From NCBI GenBank assembly GCA_020628895.1, contig JAHDEM010000002.1:48271-112270 (forward strand): 64,000 nucleotides of DNA, read 5' to 3'. Below are positions 47,591 through 57,380 of the stretch, piece by piece. Every line of letters begins with the position of its first letter. Position 1 is the first letter of the stretch. A model generated the notes under the pieces. It was not told the DNA's origin, ran no database searches, and worked only from the letters and a program-made list of their open reading frames with translations. Source of the DNA: Candidatus Endobugula sp. Lineage in GTDB: Bacteria > Pseudomonadota > Gammaproteobacteria > Pseudomonadales > Cellvibrionaceae. The translations under genes were made by a program, and so were the position numbers.

Positions 47591-48859
47591 TTACTTTATA
47601 ACGAAAGATTTTTTAATTTTTTTCTCAACCATGACTTTCTTTAGTTGAGCAAATTGTGGCAAACCACTTTTACCATAAGGAGGGTAGTCTTCCCCTTGGA
47701 TTAATGGTTCTAGGTAAGCTCGGCCCTTCTCGCTGATGCCGAAGCCATCTTTGCTGATATAATCTCTTGGCATCATTTTCTCGACATTAGCAATTTGGTC
47801 TAGAGGTGCTTCTTTAATTGACCAGCTATATTTTTTGCCTTTGCCGCGAATAATGGCTGGCATGACTGCATTTTTACCTTCGATAGCCATCTCTACGGCT
47901 GCCTTACCCACTGCATAGGCTTGTTCTACGTCTGTCGCCGAAGCAATGTGCCTAGCAGCACGTTGTAGGTAGTCAGCTAATGCCCAATGGTATTTGTAGC
48001 CAAGCTCATCTTTAATCATATTGGCTAAGGTTGGAGCAACGCCACCTAACTGTTTATGCCCAAAAGCATCGGTGTTGCCAGCGTCGGCCAAAAAACGACC
48101 ATCTTTATATTGTGCACCTTCTGAAGCAACGATAACGCAAAACCCGTGTTTTTTAACGGTGCTTTTTACACGCTTAAGAAATTTGTCTTTATTAAAGGCG
48201 ACTTCAGGGAAGAGAATAATATGCGGTGCATCCCCTTCTTTCTCAGCAGCTAGTCCCCCTGCGGCAGCGATCCACCCAGCGTGACGGCCCATGACTTCTA
48301 GTATAAAGACCTTTGTTGATGTTTCGCACATTGATTCCACATCTAGAGCAGCTTCCTTGGTGGATACGGCAACATACTTAGCAACAGAGCCAAACCCAGG
48401 ACTGTTGTCGGTGAAAGGGAGGTCATTATCAACGGTCTTAGGGACATGTATAGCCTGTAGTGGGTATCCCATCGTTTCAGATAATTGAGAAATTTTAAGA
48501 CAGGTATCTGCAGAGTCGCCACCGCCGTTGTAGAAAAAATAACCGATGTTGTGTGCTTTAAAGACTTCGATCAGTCGTTCGTATTCTGCTTTATTATCTT
48601 CAAGGCTTTTTAATTTATAACGGCAAGAGCCAAAGGCACCGGATGGAGTGTGTCTGAGTGCAGCAATCGTTTTGGGAGTTTCCTTGCTGGTATCGATCAG
48701 CTCTTCTCTTAGAGCACCGATAATGCCGTTACGACCAGCATATAATTTGCCAATATGTTTTTTATTTTGTCGAGCGGCTTCAATAACACCGCAAGCCGAA
48801 GCATTGATAACAGCGGTAACACCACCTGATTGTGCGTAAAAAGCGTTTTTCTTAGCCAT
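47591..48859 (-). CDS. pfp: Pyrophosphate-dependent 6-phosphofructokinase
   Basis: 422 residues. FYAQSGGVTAVINAS opens the fold. The phosphate-donor loop reads NGGGDSAD with D115, and the PKTVDND block with K141 replaces the GTIDND form of ATP-PFKs. Both mark PPi rather than ATP as donor. MGRHAGWIAAAGGLA is the fructose-phosphate site region. The reversible enzyme converts fructose 6-phosphate and fructose 1,6-bisphosphate. It is divergent from mpl. Confidence 0.95.
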   Translation of the reverse strand: MAKKNAFYAQSGGVTAVINASACGVIEAARQNKKHIGKLYAGRNGIIGALREELIDTSKETPKTIAALRHTPSGAFGSCRYKLKSLEDNKAEYERLIEVFKAHNIGYFFYNGGGDSADTCLKISQLSETMGYPLQAIHVPKTVDNDLPFTDNSPGFGSVAKYVAVSTKEAALDVESMCETSTKVFILEVMGRHAGWIAAAGGLAAEKEGDAPHIILFPEVAFNKDKFLKRVKSTVKKHGFCVIVASEGAQYKDGRFLADAGNTDAFGHKQLGGVAPTLANMIKDELGYKYHWALADYLQRAARHIASATDVEQAYAVGKAAVEMAIEGKNAVMPAIIRGKGKKYSWSIKEAPLDQIANVEKMMPRDYISKDGFGISEKGRAYLEPLIQGEDYPPYGKSGLPQFAQLKKVMVEKKIKKSFVIK

Positions 48860-49014
48860 AAATAAAAGAGCCTGTAAAATGTGGGCGTTAATTTAAGGTG
48901 GCAATCATACGGGAATTCTATAGCAATTTCATGTAAGCTGTGGCCTCTAGGCTTTGCTGTACAAAGCTATCTTAGTTATATCGTTTTAAGACGCTCTATA
49001 AGAACATACAGAAC

Positions 49015-50412
49015 ATGAAACATATCCATATCTTAGGTATTTGCGGAACCTTTATGGGCAGTTTGGCGCAGCTTGCCGTTGCCAAAGGCTATCGTGTCAC
49101 GGGTGCTGATGCGAATGTTTATCCCCCAATGAGTACTCAACTAGAAGCTGCAGGTATTGAATTGATCGAGGGCTATAGCCCCGACCAGTTGTCATTAAAT
49201 CCAGATATATTTGTTGTGGGTAATGCGATTAGTCGAGGAAACCCTTTGCTGGAAGCGATATTGGATGCCGGTTTGCCTTACACATCAGGACCTCAGTGGC
49301 TAAGTGATCATATACTACAAGGAAAGTGGGTATTGGCGGTCTCTGGTACTCATGGAAAAACCACAACCAGCAGCATGCTGGCTTGGATTTTAGAATACGC
49401 ACATATGTCGCCAGGCTACCTTATTGGCGGTGTTCCTAAAAACTTTTCCTACTCCGCTCGCCTAGGTGAAACTCCCTTTTTTGTCATTGAAGCGGATGAA
49501 TATGATAGTGCTTTTTTTGATAAACGATCTAAGTTTGTCCATTATCGACCCCGAACCCTTGTAGTGAACAATTTAGAATTTGATCACGCAGATATTTTTG
49601 ACGATTTGGCAGCTATCCAAAAGCAGTTCCATCATGTGATAAGAACTATCCCTAAAAACGGTTTAGTCATTACCCCCTATCAACATACAGCAATTGATCA
49701 AGTGATGGAGAAGGGCTGTTGGAGTGAGCATAAAACCCTGTCTATAGAGAATCCACTGTCTGCCACGTGGGGCGTGAGTATGACTAGCCCTGATGGTGAG
49801 AGTTTTGATATTTATTACGACGGACAAAAGCAAGGCGAAGTGAGTTGGAGTCAGTTAGGCACCCATAACGTTGCCAATGGGCTTGCAGCCATTGCTGCTG
49901 CTCATCATGTTGGTGTGCCTGCAAAGGTGAGTTGCGAGGCTCTGTGTTTATTCGAGGGGGTCAAGCGACGCATGGAATGTTTAGCTGAGATTGGTCAGGT
50001 AAGCGTTTACGATGATTTTGCTCATCACCCAACAGCGATTGAGACCACATTGCGAGGGCTACGTAAAAAGGCACCTGAGGATAATATTATTGCTGTGATT
50101 GAACCTCGCTCGAATACCATGCGTATGGGAGTGCATGCACAAAATTTATCAGACTCAGTTGCCGCAGCCAATAAGGTGGTTTGGTTTAATCCGCCTAACT
50201 TGTCATGGGATCTTAAGAGTATTATTGATAATAGTGGGGTCGATAGCGAAAGCTGTGATTCTATAGAAACATTGCTTCAGCATATATTGATGGCTGTAAA
50301 CAATAATACCTCAAGCAAAACCCATGTAGTGATTATGAGTAACGGTGGCTTTGGTGGTGTGCATAATCAACTGATAGACCGATTAAAAAACCAAAGTGAA
50401 CAATCAGAGTGA
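49015..50412 (+). CDS. mpl: UDP-N-acetylmuramate:L-Ala-gamma-D-Glu-meso-DAP ligase
   Basis: 465 residues. Mpl reattaches recycled murein tripeptide to UDP-MurNAc in the cytoplasm. HILGICGTFMGSLAQLA starts the Rossmann domain, GTHGKTTTSSMLAWIL is the ATP loop, and FVIEADEYDSAFFDKRSKFVHYRP separates Mpl from MurC. It heads a run with ubiX, the SelW-like gene, the exporter and mtgA. Confidence 0.96.
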   Translation: MKHIHILGICGTFMGSLAQLAVAKGYRVTGADANVYPPMSTQLEAAGIELIEGYSPDQLSLNPDIFVVGNAISRGNPLLEAILDAGLPYTSGPQWLSDHILQGKWVLAVSGTHGKTTTSSMLAWILEYAHMSPGYLIGGVPKNFSYSARLGETPFFVIEADEYDSAFFDKRSKFVHYRPRTLVVNNLEFDHADIFDDLAAIQKQFHHVIRTIPKNGLVITPYQHTAIDQVMEKGCWSEHKTLSIENPLSATWGVSMTSPDGESFDIYYDGQKQGEVSWSQLGTHNVANGLAAIAAAHHVGVPAKVSCEALCLFEGVKRRMECLAEIGQVSVYDDFAHHPTAIETTLRGLRKKAPEDNIIAVIEPRSNTMRMGVHAQNLSDSVAAANKVVWFNPPNLSWDLKSIIDNSGVDSESCDSIETLLQHILMAVNNNTSSKTHVVIMSNGGFGGVHNQLIDRLKNQSEQSE

Positions 50413-50435
50413 ACAACAAAGGATAACGCTATATC

Positions 50436-51092
50436 ATGCCTCAAGATGTAACGACCAATGCATTTAACAGAACCGTTACAGTTGCTATTACAGGTGCCTC
50501 AGGTGCTCAATATGGTTTGCGACTAGTTGAATGTTTGCTTGCACAAAACTGTAAAGTCTACTTATTATTGTCACGAGCAGCGCAAGTGGTTATTGCAACA
50601 GAAACCAATATTCAATTGCCCAGTGCTGAGGATGGTAATGTAGAAACGACGCGTTTGCAGCAACAGCAATTCTTTTCCGAGCGGTATTGTGCAAAACCAG
50701 ACCAGCTACAATTATTTAGCCGCGAAGATTGGTTCTCTCCTGTTGCCTCAGGTTCCAGCTCTCCGGCCAGTATGGTCATTTGCCCAGCTAGTGGCGGAAC
50801 GATTTCCGCTGTTGCTAGTGGTGCAAGTAATAACCTTATTGAGCGTGCAGCAGATGTTGCTTTAAAAGAACGTCGTCAACTAATCCTCGTGCCACGAGAA
50901 ACACCTTACTCACAAATTCATTTAGAGAATATGCTTAAGTTGACGCAAATGGGAGCGGTAGTATTACCCGCAAGCCCAGGATTTTATTATAGCCCCGAAA
51001 AAATTGAAGACTTGATCGATTTTATTGTCGCACGTATTTTAGATCAATTAGGATTGTCACAAGAACTGATGCCACGTTGGGGAGAGCATTAG
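50436..51092 (+). CDS. ubiX: Flavin prenyltransferase UbiX
   Basis: 218 residues. UbiX makes the prenylated FMN used by the decarboxylase UbiD in ubiquinone synthesis. [40 protein letters not shown] and [17 protein letters not shown] are the family blocks. It follows mpl by 23 bases, as in Pseudomonas. UbiD is not in the window. Confidence 0.96.
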   Translation: MPQDVTTNAFNRTVTVAITGASGAQYGLRLVECLLAQNCKVYLLLSRAAQVVIATETNIQLPSAEDGNVETTRLQQQQFFSERYCAKPDQLQLFSREDWFSPVASGSSSPASMVICPASGGTISAVASGASNNLIERAADVALKERRQLILVPRETPYSQIHLENMLKLTQMGAVVLPASPGFYYSPEKIEDLIDFIVARILDQLGLSQELMPRWGEH

Positions 51093-51093
51093 T

Positions 51094-51405
51094 ATGGTTG
51101 ATGGTGAGAGCCCAGCTGCAAACAATCAAAAGGCACGTATTGTTATACATTATTGTAGCCGTTGCCGGTGGTTATTACGTTCAGCATGGATGGCGCAAGA
51201 GTTACTGACCACTTTCGAAGAGGAGCTTGGGGAAATGTCGCTATGCCCCAACAGTGAAGGGCATTTTTCTATCTGGGTTGATCAGCAATGTATTTGGGAG
51301 CGTAAGCGTGACGCGGGATTTCCAGAATTACCCACATTAAAGCAGCGAGTTAGGGATATTGTTAATCCCGAAAAGTCATTAGGTCATAGCGAAAAAAGAC
51401 CATAA
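51094..51405 (+). CDS. SelT/SelW/SelH-family (Rdx) protein, cysteine form
   Basis: 103 residues. IVIHYCSRCRWLLRSAWMAQELLTTF carries the CxxC redox motif in the place where selenoprotein W relatives have CxxU. FSIWVDQQCIWERKRDAGFPELPTLKQRVRDIV is the typical second half. The thioredoxin-like fold suggests a thiol-redox role with unknown partner. The ATG lies one base after the ubiX stop, so translation is coupled. Confidence 0.85.
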   Translation: MVDGESPAANNQKARIVIHYCSRCRWLLRSAWMAQELLTTFEEELGEMSLCPNSEGHFSIWVDQQCIWERKRDAGFPELPTLKQRVRDIVNPEKSLGHSEKRP

Positions 51406-51460
51406 CTTTTTAAAGCCATTGTTACTTATAATCAATAGTTAAATATTTTAGGACGTCAGT

Positions 51461-54097
51461 ATGTTCCATTTTTTGCAAATTTTGCAAAAGTTACGAGCAA
51501 TATATTTTAACAGTGTTATCCATTATCCAATATGGGTAGTGACTCTAGTTATTTTAATTGCAGCTACTTTAGCAACCCAATTACACAACCTGAAAATAGA
51601 TGCGTCTTCTGATGCATTAACGCTAGAGTATGATAAAGACCTAGATTATTTTCGAGAAGTCAGTGAACGTTATCAGTCGGGTGATTTTTTGGTGGTCACT
51701 TATAAGCCTAATGGTGACTTGATGTCGAATGAGACTCTGGTACACCTGCAGTCACTAAAAGAAGAGTTGTTAACCATCGATGGCGTTGAAAGTGCTAATT
51801 CTATTTTAGATGTACCTTTATTATATAGCCCGAAAGTGTCTTTGTTGGACATAGCCAGAGGGATTAAAACATTACAAGATGAGGGTGTAGACAGGGAGTT
51901 AGCCACTAAAGAATTTACGACCAACCCTATTTATAAGGATATGCTGCTTGGGCCGGATGGAAAAACGACGGCTCTTCTATTAAACCTTTCAATTGATAAA
52001 CAATTCATCGAACTCGTCAGAGCGCGCGATGCCCTGCGTTTACAAAGAGATACCACTGGATTAACAGCGGTAGAAGCTGCGCGTTTACAAGCTGTTTCTG
52101 AAGAGTTTTTAGCTTACAGTACGGCAGCGACGAAAAAAAGTCATGAACGTGTTCAAGGGGTTCGCGATGTTGTTGCTAAATACAAAGGAGATGCACAAAT
52201 ATTTTTAGGTGGTGTATCGATGATTACTGCGGATATGGTCGATTTTATCGGCAGTGATATAGTGGTATTTGGTATTGGCATTATTGTTTTTATTATTGTT
52301 ATCTTATCCATCATATTTAGACAGTGGCAATTTGTGGTGCTTCCTTTAACAACCTGCTTGTTAGCTGTTGTGATTATGCTGGGTTTCTTGGCCAGTATTG
52401 ATTGGCGTCTAACGATTATTTCTGCCAATTTTGTTGCACTACTCTTAATTGTATCTTTGGCCTTAACCATACATCTTATCGTTCGTTATCGTGAGGCCAG
52501 TGCTACCTCCCCTGAAGCAGATAAGTCGCAATGGGTGAGAGAAACCGCATCTGCCATGGTGAAGCCGTGTATCTATACTGTGTTAACCACGATGGTAGCG
52601 TTTGTCTCGCTAGTGGTGAGCGGTATTCGCCCTGTCATTGATTTTGGTTGGATGATGACAATAGGGCTGTTGGTGTCATTCTGTTTGGCTTTTTTAGTGA
52701 TTCCTTCTGGTTTAATGCTATTGCCAACAACAAGGGTAGATAATACGACGGATAATTCCGGTGCTTTTACCATGATTTTTTCTCGCTTTACCGAGAAAAA
52801 CGGGAAGCTCATCGTTGTATTGGGGATAGTGGCGGCGATCATTAGTGTTGTTGGTATTAAGCAACTAGAAGTAGAAAATCGATTTATTGATTATTTCCAT
52901 TCTTCTACAGAAATTCATCAAGGTATGTTGGTTATTGACCAACAGTTAGGCGGTACGATCACATTAGATATTATTCTTGACCATAAAAAGCCTGAGGCTG
53001 CCAAGACGATTCAAGTGAATTCTCAAACCCAAGTTCAGAATACTCAAAGTGAGTTTGATAATGATGAGTTTGGCTTTGATGAATTTGCAGATGACGAGTT
53101 TGCAAGTGATGACTTTGGTGATGGTGAGTTTGCTCAGGACGAATTTGCCGGTGATGACTTTGCTAGCGAAAATAGTTCTACCGATAGTGAAAGCAGTGAT
53201 CCATTTAAAAGTTATTGGATGACTCAAGCTGGGCTCAAACAAATTACTCAATTGCATAATTATTTAGATAGTTTGTCAGAAGTGGGTAAGGTTCAGTCCT
53301 TGGCGACCATGTATCAAGTCGCTAATGACTTGCGTGGAAGCGAGTTAAGTGATTTTGAGTTGGCGCTAATGCGTCGAGCATTGCCCGATGATATTGCTGA
53401 TTTTCTTATAAAACCTTATCTACTCGGTTCGTTAGATCAAACGCGAATAACCATGAGAGTTAAAGAAACTGACCCTGAATTAAGGCGTCAAGAGTTAATT
53501 AAAAAAGTGCAGCATTATGTTGTTAATGAGTTGGGTTTTGATGAGGAAAATGTTCATATTACCGGTGTTTTAGTGTTATACAATAATATGTTACAGAGTT
53601 TATTTACCTCGCAAATATTAACTATTGGTGCTGTTTTTATTGGTATTTTGATAATGTTTTTAGTGCTATTTCGATCAATAGTACTATCGTTGATTGCTTT
53701 AGTACCTAACATGCTGGCTGCTCTAGTGGTTCTAGGCGGTATGGGCATGGCGGGTATTCCTCTTGATATGATGACGATTACTATTGCAGCTATTGCTGTT
53801 GGTATTGGGGTTGATAACGCTATCCATTACATTTACCGTTTTCGCCGAGAGTTTTCTGTTGATCGTAATTACATTGCCGCTATGCATCGTTCACATGGCT
53901 CAATAGGAAAGGCCATGTATTACACCTCGGTAACCATTATTGTCGGCTTTTCGATTTTGGCTTTGTCTAAGTTTATACCGTCCATTTATTTTGGTTTGTT
54001 AACCGGCCTTGCGATGTTTGCAGCCATTATTGCATCACTAACCCTGTTACCTAAACTGTTGCTTATGCTTAAACCATTAGGAAAAGAAAATTACTAA
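51461..54097 (+). CDS. RND/MMPL-superfamily exporter with acidic repeat insert
   Basis: 878 residues in the usual two-half layout. TM1 is at about 25-43, a periplasmic domain follows, then TM2-6 (about 265-420), TM7 (about 450), a second periplasmic domain and TM8-12 (about 710-870). VGIGVDNAIHYIYRFRRE is the conserved TM4-type block. The second periplasmic domain holds an insert of about 45 residues at about 528-575 built from (D/E)(D/E)F(A/G) repeats, followed by a Ser-rich stretch. The family exports lipids or hopanoids, or transports unknown substrates. Adjacent mtgA suggests an envelope role. Confidence 0.87.
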   Translation: MFHFLQILQKLRAIYFNSVIHYPIWVVTLVILIAATLATQLHNLKIDASSDALTLEYDKDLDYFREVSERYQSGDFLVVTYKPNGDLMSNETLVHLQSLKEELLTIDGVESANSILDVPLLYSPKVSLLDIARGIKTLQDEGVDRELATKEFTTNPIYKDMLLGPDGKTTALLLNLSIDKQFIELVRARDALRLQRDTTGLTAVEAARLQAVSEEFLAYSTAATKKSHERVQGVRDVVAKYKGDAQIFLGGVSMITADMVDFIGSDIVVFGIGIIVFIIVILSIIFRQWQFVVLPLTTCLLAVVIMLGFLASIDWRLTIISANFVALLLIVSLALTIHLIVRYREASATSPEADKSQWVRETASAMVKPCIYTVLTTMVAFVSLVVSGIRPVIDFGWMMTIGLLVSFCLAFLVIPSGLMLLPTTRVDNTTDNSGAFTMIFSRFTEKNGKLIVVLGIVAAIISVVGIKQLEVENRFIDYFHSSTEIHQGMLVIDQQLGGTITLDIILDHKKPEAAKTIQVNSQTQVQNTQSEFDNDEFGFDEFADDEFASDDFGDGEFAQDEFAGDDFASENSSTDSESSDPFKSYWMTQAGLKQITQLHNYLDSLSEVGKVQSLATMYQVANDLRGSELSDFELALMRRALPDDIADFLIKPYLLGSLDQTRITMRVKETDPELRRQELIKKVQHYVVNELGFDEENVHITGVLVLYNNMLQSLFTSQILTIGAVFIGILIMFLVLFRSIVLSLIALVPNMLAALVVLGGMGMAGIPLDMMTITIAAIAVGIGVDNAIHYIYRFRREFSVDRNYIAAMHRSHGSIGKAMYYTSVTIIVGFSILALSKFIPSIYFGLLTGLAMFAAIIASLTLLPKLLLMLKPLGKENY

Positions 54098-54101
54098 ACC
54101 G

Positions 54102-54779
54102 TTGCTTAAAAGAGTGTTAATACACTATCTATTGCGTTTTATTTTGGTCGTTATTCTGTGTAGCGTCATGTTAGTGTTGCCGTTGCGTTGGCTCAATCCA
54201 GTGAGTACATCCTTTATGTTACGTGATGATATGGTGAGCTCGGCATGGATTTATCAGAACTGGACGACAATAGATAATATTGCCCCTGTAATGCAAATAG
54301 CGGTTATTGCTTCCGAGGATCAGAAGTTTCCACAGCATAATGGATTTGATTTTAAAGAGCTTAATAAAGTACTGCGACAAAAGGGTGGCCCTAAACGAGG
54401 TGCCAGTACAATTACCCAACAACTAGTAAAAAATATTTATCTTTGGCAAGGTCAAAGTATTACACGAAAATTAGTCGAGGCTTACTTCACTATTTGGGTA
54501 GAAGTGTTGTTACCAAAAGAGCGTATCTTGGAACTGTACCTGAATGTTATTGAATATGGGCATGGGGTCTATGGTATTACCCAGGCCAGCGATGTGTTTT
54601 TTGCAAAAACACCATCTGAGTTAAATCGTATAGAAGCCTCTCTGTTAGCCGCTGTCTTGCCTAATCCTAAAAAAATGTTGGTGCAGAACCCATCACCTTA
54701 TGTTTATAGTCGCGCTGTGGATATTCGTTTTTCTATCAGGCGTTTAGGTGGCGAAAAATATCTGGAGTGGTTGCAGTAG
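54102..54779 (+). CDS. mtgA: Monofunctional peptidoglycan glycosyltransferase
   Basis: 225 residues. MtgA polymerises lipid II glycan strands. One N-terminal membrane segment (about 8-26) precedes the GT51 domain with ASEDQKFPQHNGFDF (catalytic Glu), RGASTITQQLVKN and LPKERILELYLNVIEYGHGVYG. The start is probably TTG 54102; GTG 54114 is an alternative, and neither has a strong Shine-Dalgarno. It meets the minus-strand kinase gene end to end. Confidence 0.94.
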   Translation: MLKRVLIHYLLRFILVVILCSVMLVLPLRWLNPVSTSFMLRDDMVSSAWIYQNWTTIDNIAPVMQIAVIASEDQKFPQHNGFDFKELNKVLRQKGGPKRGASTITQQLVKNIYLWQGQSITRKLVEAYFTIWVEVLLPKERILELYLNVIEYGHGVYGITQASDVFFAKTPSELNRIEASLLAAVLPNPKKMLVQNPSPYVYSRAVDIRFSIRRLGGEKYLEWLQ

Positions 54780-56192
54780 TTAGTTGGTCTTTGTTTCAAA
54801 ACTAATGGAAAAACAAGCGCCTGATAAGTGAGGTTCTCCTACATTATTCTTTACCGCTATGGCCCCGCCATAGCTGCTGATAATATCAACGGCTACGCTG
54901 AGCCCTATGCCCTGGCCTGGTTGGGCGGTGTCTGCTCTAGCGCCGCGTTCTAAAATAGTTTGGCTCATGTTTTGTGCTATGCCTTGGCCGTTGTCACTGA
55001 TACTAATAATCAATTGGTCTTGATTATTTTCAGTGGTAATGGTGACAGCGTTATTTCCATGTTTGCATGCGTTATCAATAATATTTCCAAGCACTTCTAG
55101 TAGGTCAGATTCATCGCCAAAAAATACACTGTCCTCATGACATAAATTAGAAAAGTGCACATTTTTGTCTTGGTATACTTTGCTTATTATTTTTAGAAGC
55201 CTATCAACGACTGTTCGAATCACTATTTTGTTAGTATTGTGATTGATAGGGCTTTGGTTAACTCTAATAACCGCTCGTTGTAATTGGTGGCCAATAATTT
55301 GGTTGATTCGAGTCACCTGTTCTTGAATAATTTTGTCATCGTTATTGTAAGTTGATAACTGACTTTGTATGACCGCTAGTGGTGTCTTAACACTGTGAGC
55401 TAAATCCGACATGGTGTTTCGATAACGATCTCGCTGTTGTTTTTCCTGTGAGAATATCGTGTTGAAGTTAGTAATAATCGGTTGTATCTCGCTAGGGTAA
55501 TTCGAGCTGATTTGTGTGATGGCGTTTTTTTGCAATTGATGAAGTTGGTTTGATAGTCTTTTTAGTGGTTGTAACCCCCAGCGCATAATAAGTAATTGGG
55601 ATAAAATTAATCCTAAACCCATAAAACCTAGCCATTGCCATAAGCGTGATCGGTAACCATTAATTTCTGCTGTAAAAGGTGCTGCGTCTTGCATAATAAT
55701 AAAGCGTAATGCATGGCTTTTATTGTTTATGTCTATCCACTCAGTATCGTAACTTAATATATTTAAAGTGGTGTTGTTGCTAGATAAGTATTTTTGTGAA
55801 AAAAATCTTTGATTAAGTTTAAACGATGTAGGCTGGCTTAATATTGTATCAGGTAAGAATAAAGCAGATTGTGAACGCCATAATTCTGTTTGTGAGTCAT
55901 CAATAATTAGTGCATATAAGCCCGATTGTGTTTGATTAAAACGTGGTTCGGCAAAAGCCTCCGGGAGAATGACACCGTGATCGCTAACTTCGGTAACACT
56001 CAGTAAAGAATATAGCTGTGCTTGTAGTTTTTCTTGTTCTGCATTCAGTTGGCTATGTTCGAAAGTATTTAATAATGTGGTTCCACTAAGCACAATAAAT
56101 AAAGGTAAAACAAATAAAGAGGCAAAAAAGAAACGATGCAGTAGCGATAGACGGTTAATAGAAAAGTGCTTCTTTGTTAGTGGTAATTTCAT
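54780..56192 (-). CDS. Sensor histidine kinase, PhoQ-like
   Basis: 470 residues from ATG 56192, with AGAAGAG just upstream; an ATG 18 bases earlier lacks it. Two membrane segments (about 20-40 and 185-205) enclose a periplasmic sensor of about 145 residues, then HAMP, HisKA (LAHSVKTPLAVIQSQL, the phospho-His) and HATPase (NIIDNACKHGN, DNGQGIA, GQGIGLSVA). The AHSVKTPLAV motif is the PhoQ-type box. With the upstream regulator and the PepSY gene it forms a Mg2+/envelope-type sensory operon by analogy. Confidence 0.88.
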   Translation of the reverse strand: MKLPLTKKHFSINRLSLLHRFFFASLFVLPLFIVLSGTTLLNTFEHSQLNAEQEKLQAQLYSLLSVTEVSDHGVILPEAFAEPRFNQTQSGLYALIIDDSQTELWRSQSALFLPDTILSQPTSFKLNQRFFSQKYLSSNNTTLNILSYDTEWIDINNKSHALRFIIMQDAAPFTAEINGYRSRLWQWLGFMGLGLILSQLLIMRWGLQPLKRLSNQLHQLQKNAITQISSNYPSEIQPIITNFNTIFSQEKQQRDRYRNTMSDLAHSVKTPLAVIQSQLSTYNNDDKIIQEQVTRINQIIGHQLQRAVIRVNQSPINHNTNKIVIRTVVDRLLKIISKVYQDKNVHFSNLCHEDSVFFGDESDLLEVLGNIIDNACKHGNNAVTITTENNQDQLIISISDNGQGIAQNMSQTILERGARADTAQPGQGIGLSVAVDIISSYGGAIAVKNNVGEPHLSGACFSISFETKTN

Positions 56193-56248
56193 GTGACTCT
56201 TCTGACCCATGGTCTAAAGTTGTTTAGTTCTAAAATACGACAATAGCT

Positions 56249-56917
56249 TTATAAATTAAGTTGGTACCCTTGCCCACGCAATGTTCGGATAGGTTTTAAC
56301 GAAGATTCTGGGTCTATTTTTTTGCGTAATCGTCCTACGAGCACTTCGATAACATTGCTATCTAAATCAAAGTCTTGATTATATAAGTGCTCAGTGAGTT
56401 CTGTTTTTGAGATCACGCGTTCTTTGTTTAAGGCAAGGTATTCAAGTGTGTTGTATTCGTATTGTGTGAGTGTGACAGCTAGGTGGTTAACACTAACCGA
56501 TTTGCTAGCGGTATTAATCGTTAGTGGGCCAAATGTTAATTCTGGAGATGCATAACCTTTAGAGCGTCGAGTTAATGCATTGAGTCGTGCGAGTAGTTCT
56601 TCGTTTTGAAACGGTTTTACTAAATAGTCGTCAGCACCGGTTTCGAGGCCTTCTACCTTATCCTGCCAGCTACCGCGTGCGGTGAGTATCAGCACAGGAA
56701 AGTCGCGGTCTTGCTCTCGTAGCTGTTTGATAACGTCTATACCATTAATGACGGGTAGCCCTATATCGATAATGGCAATATCATATGGGTGCTCTGTGCC
56801 TAAATATAAGCCTTCTTGCCCGTCCTCTGCAGTATCTACGCTATAGCTATTATTGGTTAAATAGGTGGCTAAATTATTGCGTAAAACGTCTTCGTCTTCG
56901 ATTAATAGTAGGCGCAT
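56249..56917 (-). CDS. OmpR-family response regulator, PhoP-like
   Basis: 222 residues. The receiver domain has DE (11-12 region), phospho-Asp in DIAIIDIGLPVINGID (D51) and the KP pair in DDYLVKPF. The winged-helix DNA-binding domain (about 130-220) ends with VEVLVGRLRKKID and RGQGYQL. It precedes the kinase gene by 56 bases and follows the PepSY gene by 52, so one operon is likely. PhoP-like is a family-level label only. Confidence 0.9.
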   Translation of the reverse strand: MRLLLIEDEDVLRNNLATYLTNNSYSVDTAEDGQEGLYLGTEHPYDIAIIDIGLPVINGIDVIKQLREQDRDFPVLILTARGSWQDKVEGLETGADDYLVKPFQNEELLARLNALTRRSKGYASPELTFGPLTINTASKSVSVNHLAVTLTQYEYNTLEYLALNKERVISKTELTEHLYNQDFDLDSNVIEVLVGRLRKKIDPESSLKPIRTLRGQGYQLNL

Positions 56918-56969
56918 GCCTATAATCCTTTTGATGTTAACCCCATATATTATGAAGTTTCGTTAATGA

Positions 56970-57299
56970 TTATTGAGCCGAATAGCGAGCGTTTCCATTA
57001 TCACCATCGACAAAAATATAACGTACTTGGCCATTGGGTAGTAAGACTTTTACACGGTAATGAACAGCATCGTTATCGCGAAATGGCTTTACACTGAGTA
57101 CTTTTCCTTGTGTAAAACTTCGTGCGCTATCTGCAGCCTCTGCAGGGGATTTCTGCTGAGCATATAACCATGGCGAAAACGCTAACATTAATACACAACA
57201 TCCCTGTGTTAGTCGCCTGCGAAACAATACTTTTGTTGATGCATATTTGGTATTGTTCCTTGTATATCTACTTACCCATGTGCTCACTGATGTATTCAT
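56970..57299 (-). CDS. PepSY-domain protein
   Basis: 109 residues. A basic N-terminus is followed by a hydrophobic run (LTQGCCVLMLAFSPWLYAQQ), which suggests export by a signal peptide cut near residue 47-48; a shorter start is possible. The rest (about 52-107) is one PepSY-like domain with VLSVKPFRDNDAVHYRVKVLLPNGQVRYIFVDG. Small periplasmic PepSY proteins often sit next to PhoPQ-type genes and may modulate the sensor. Confidence 0.75.
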   Translation of the reverse strand: MNTSVSTWVSRYTRNNTKYASTKVLFRRRLTQGCCVLMLAFSPWLYAQQKSPAEAADSARSFTQGKVLSVKPFRDNDAVHYRVKVLLPNGQVRYIFVDGDNGNARYSAQ

Positions 57300-57380
57300 A
57301 TAATACTCTTAGGTAGTTGGCTCTGTGACTATTCCGATATTCAGTCGTTGCATAGTCGGATCATTATTGAGCCAACTATA

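Noticed and set aside
52964..53257. 97-residue antisense frame under the exporter insert
   Set aside because: It is a Lys/Ile/Leu-rich mirror of the acidic repeat and has no start signal.
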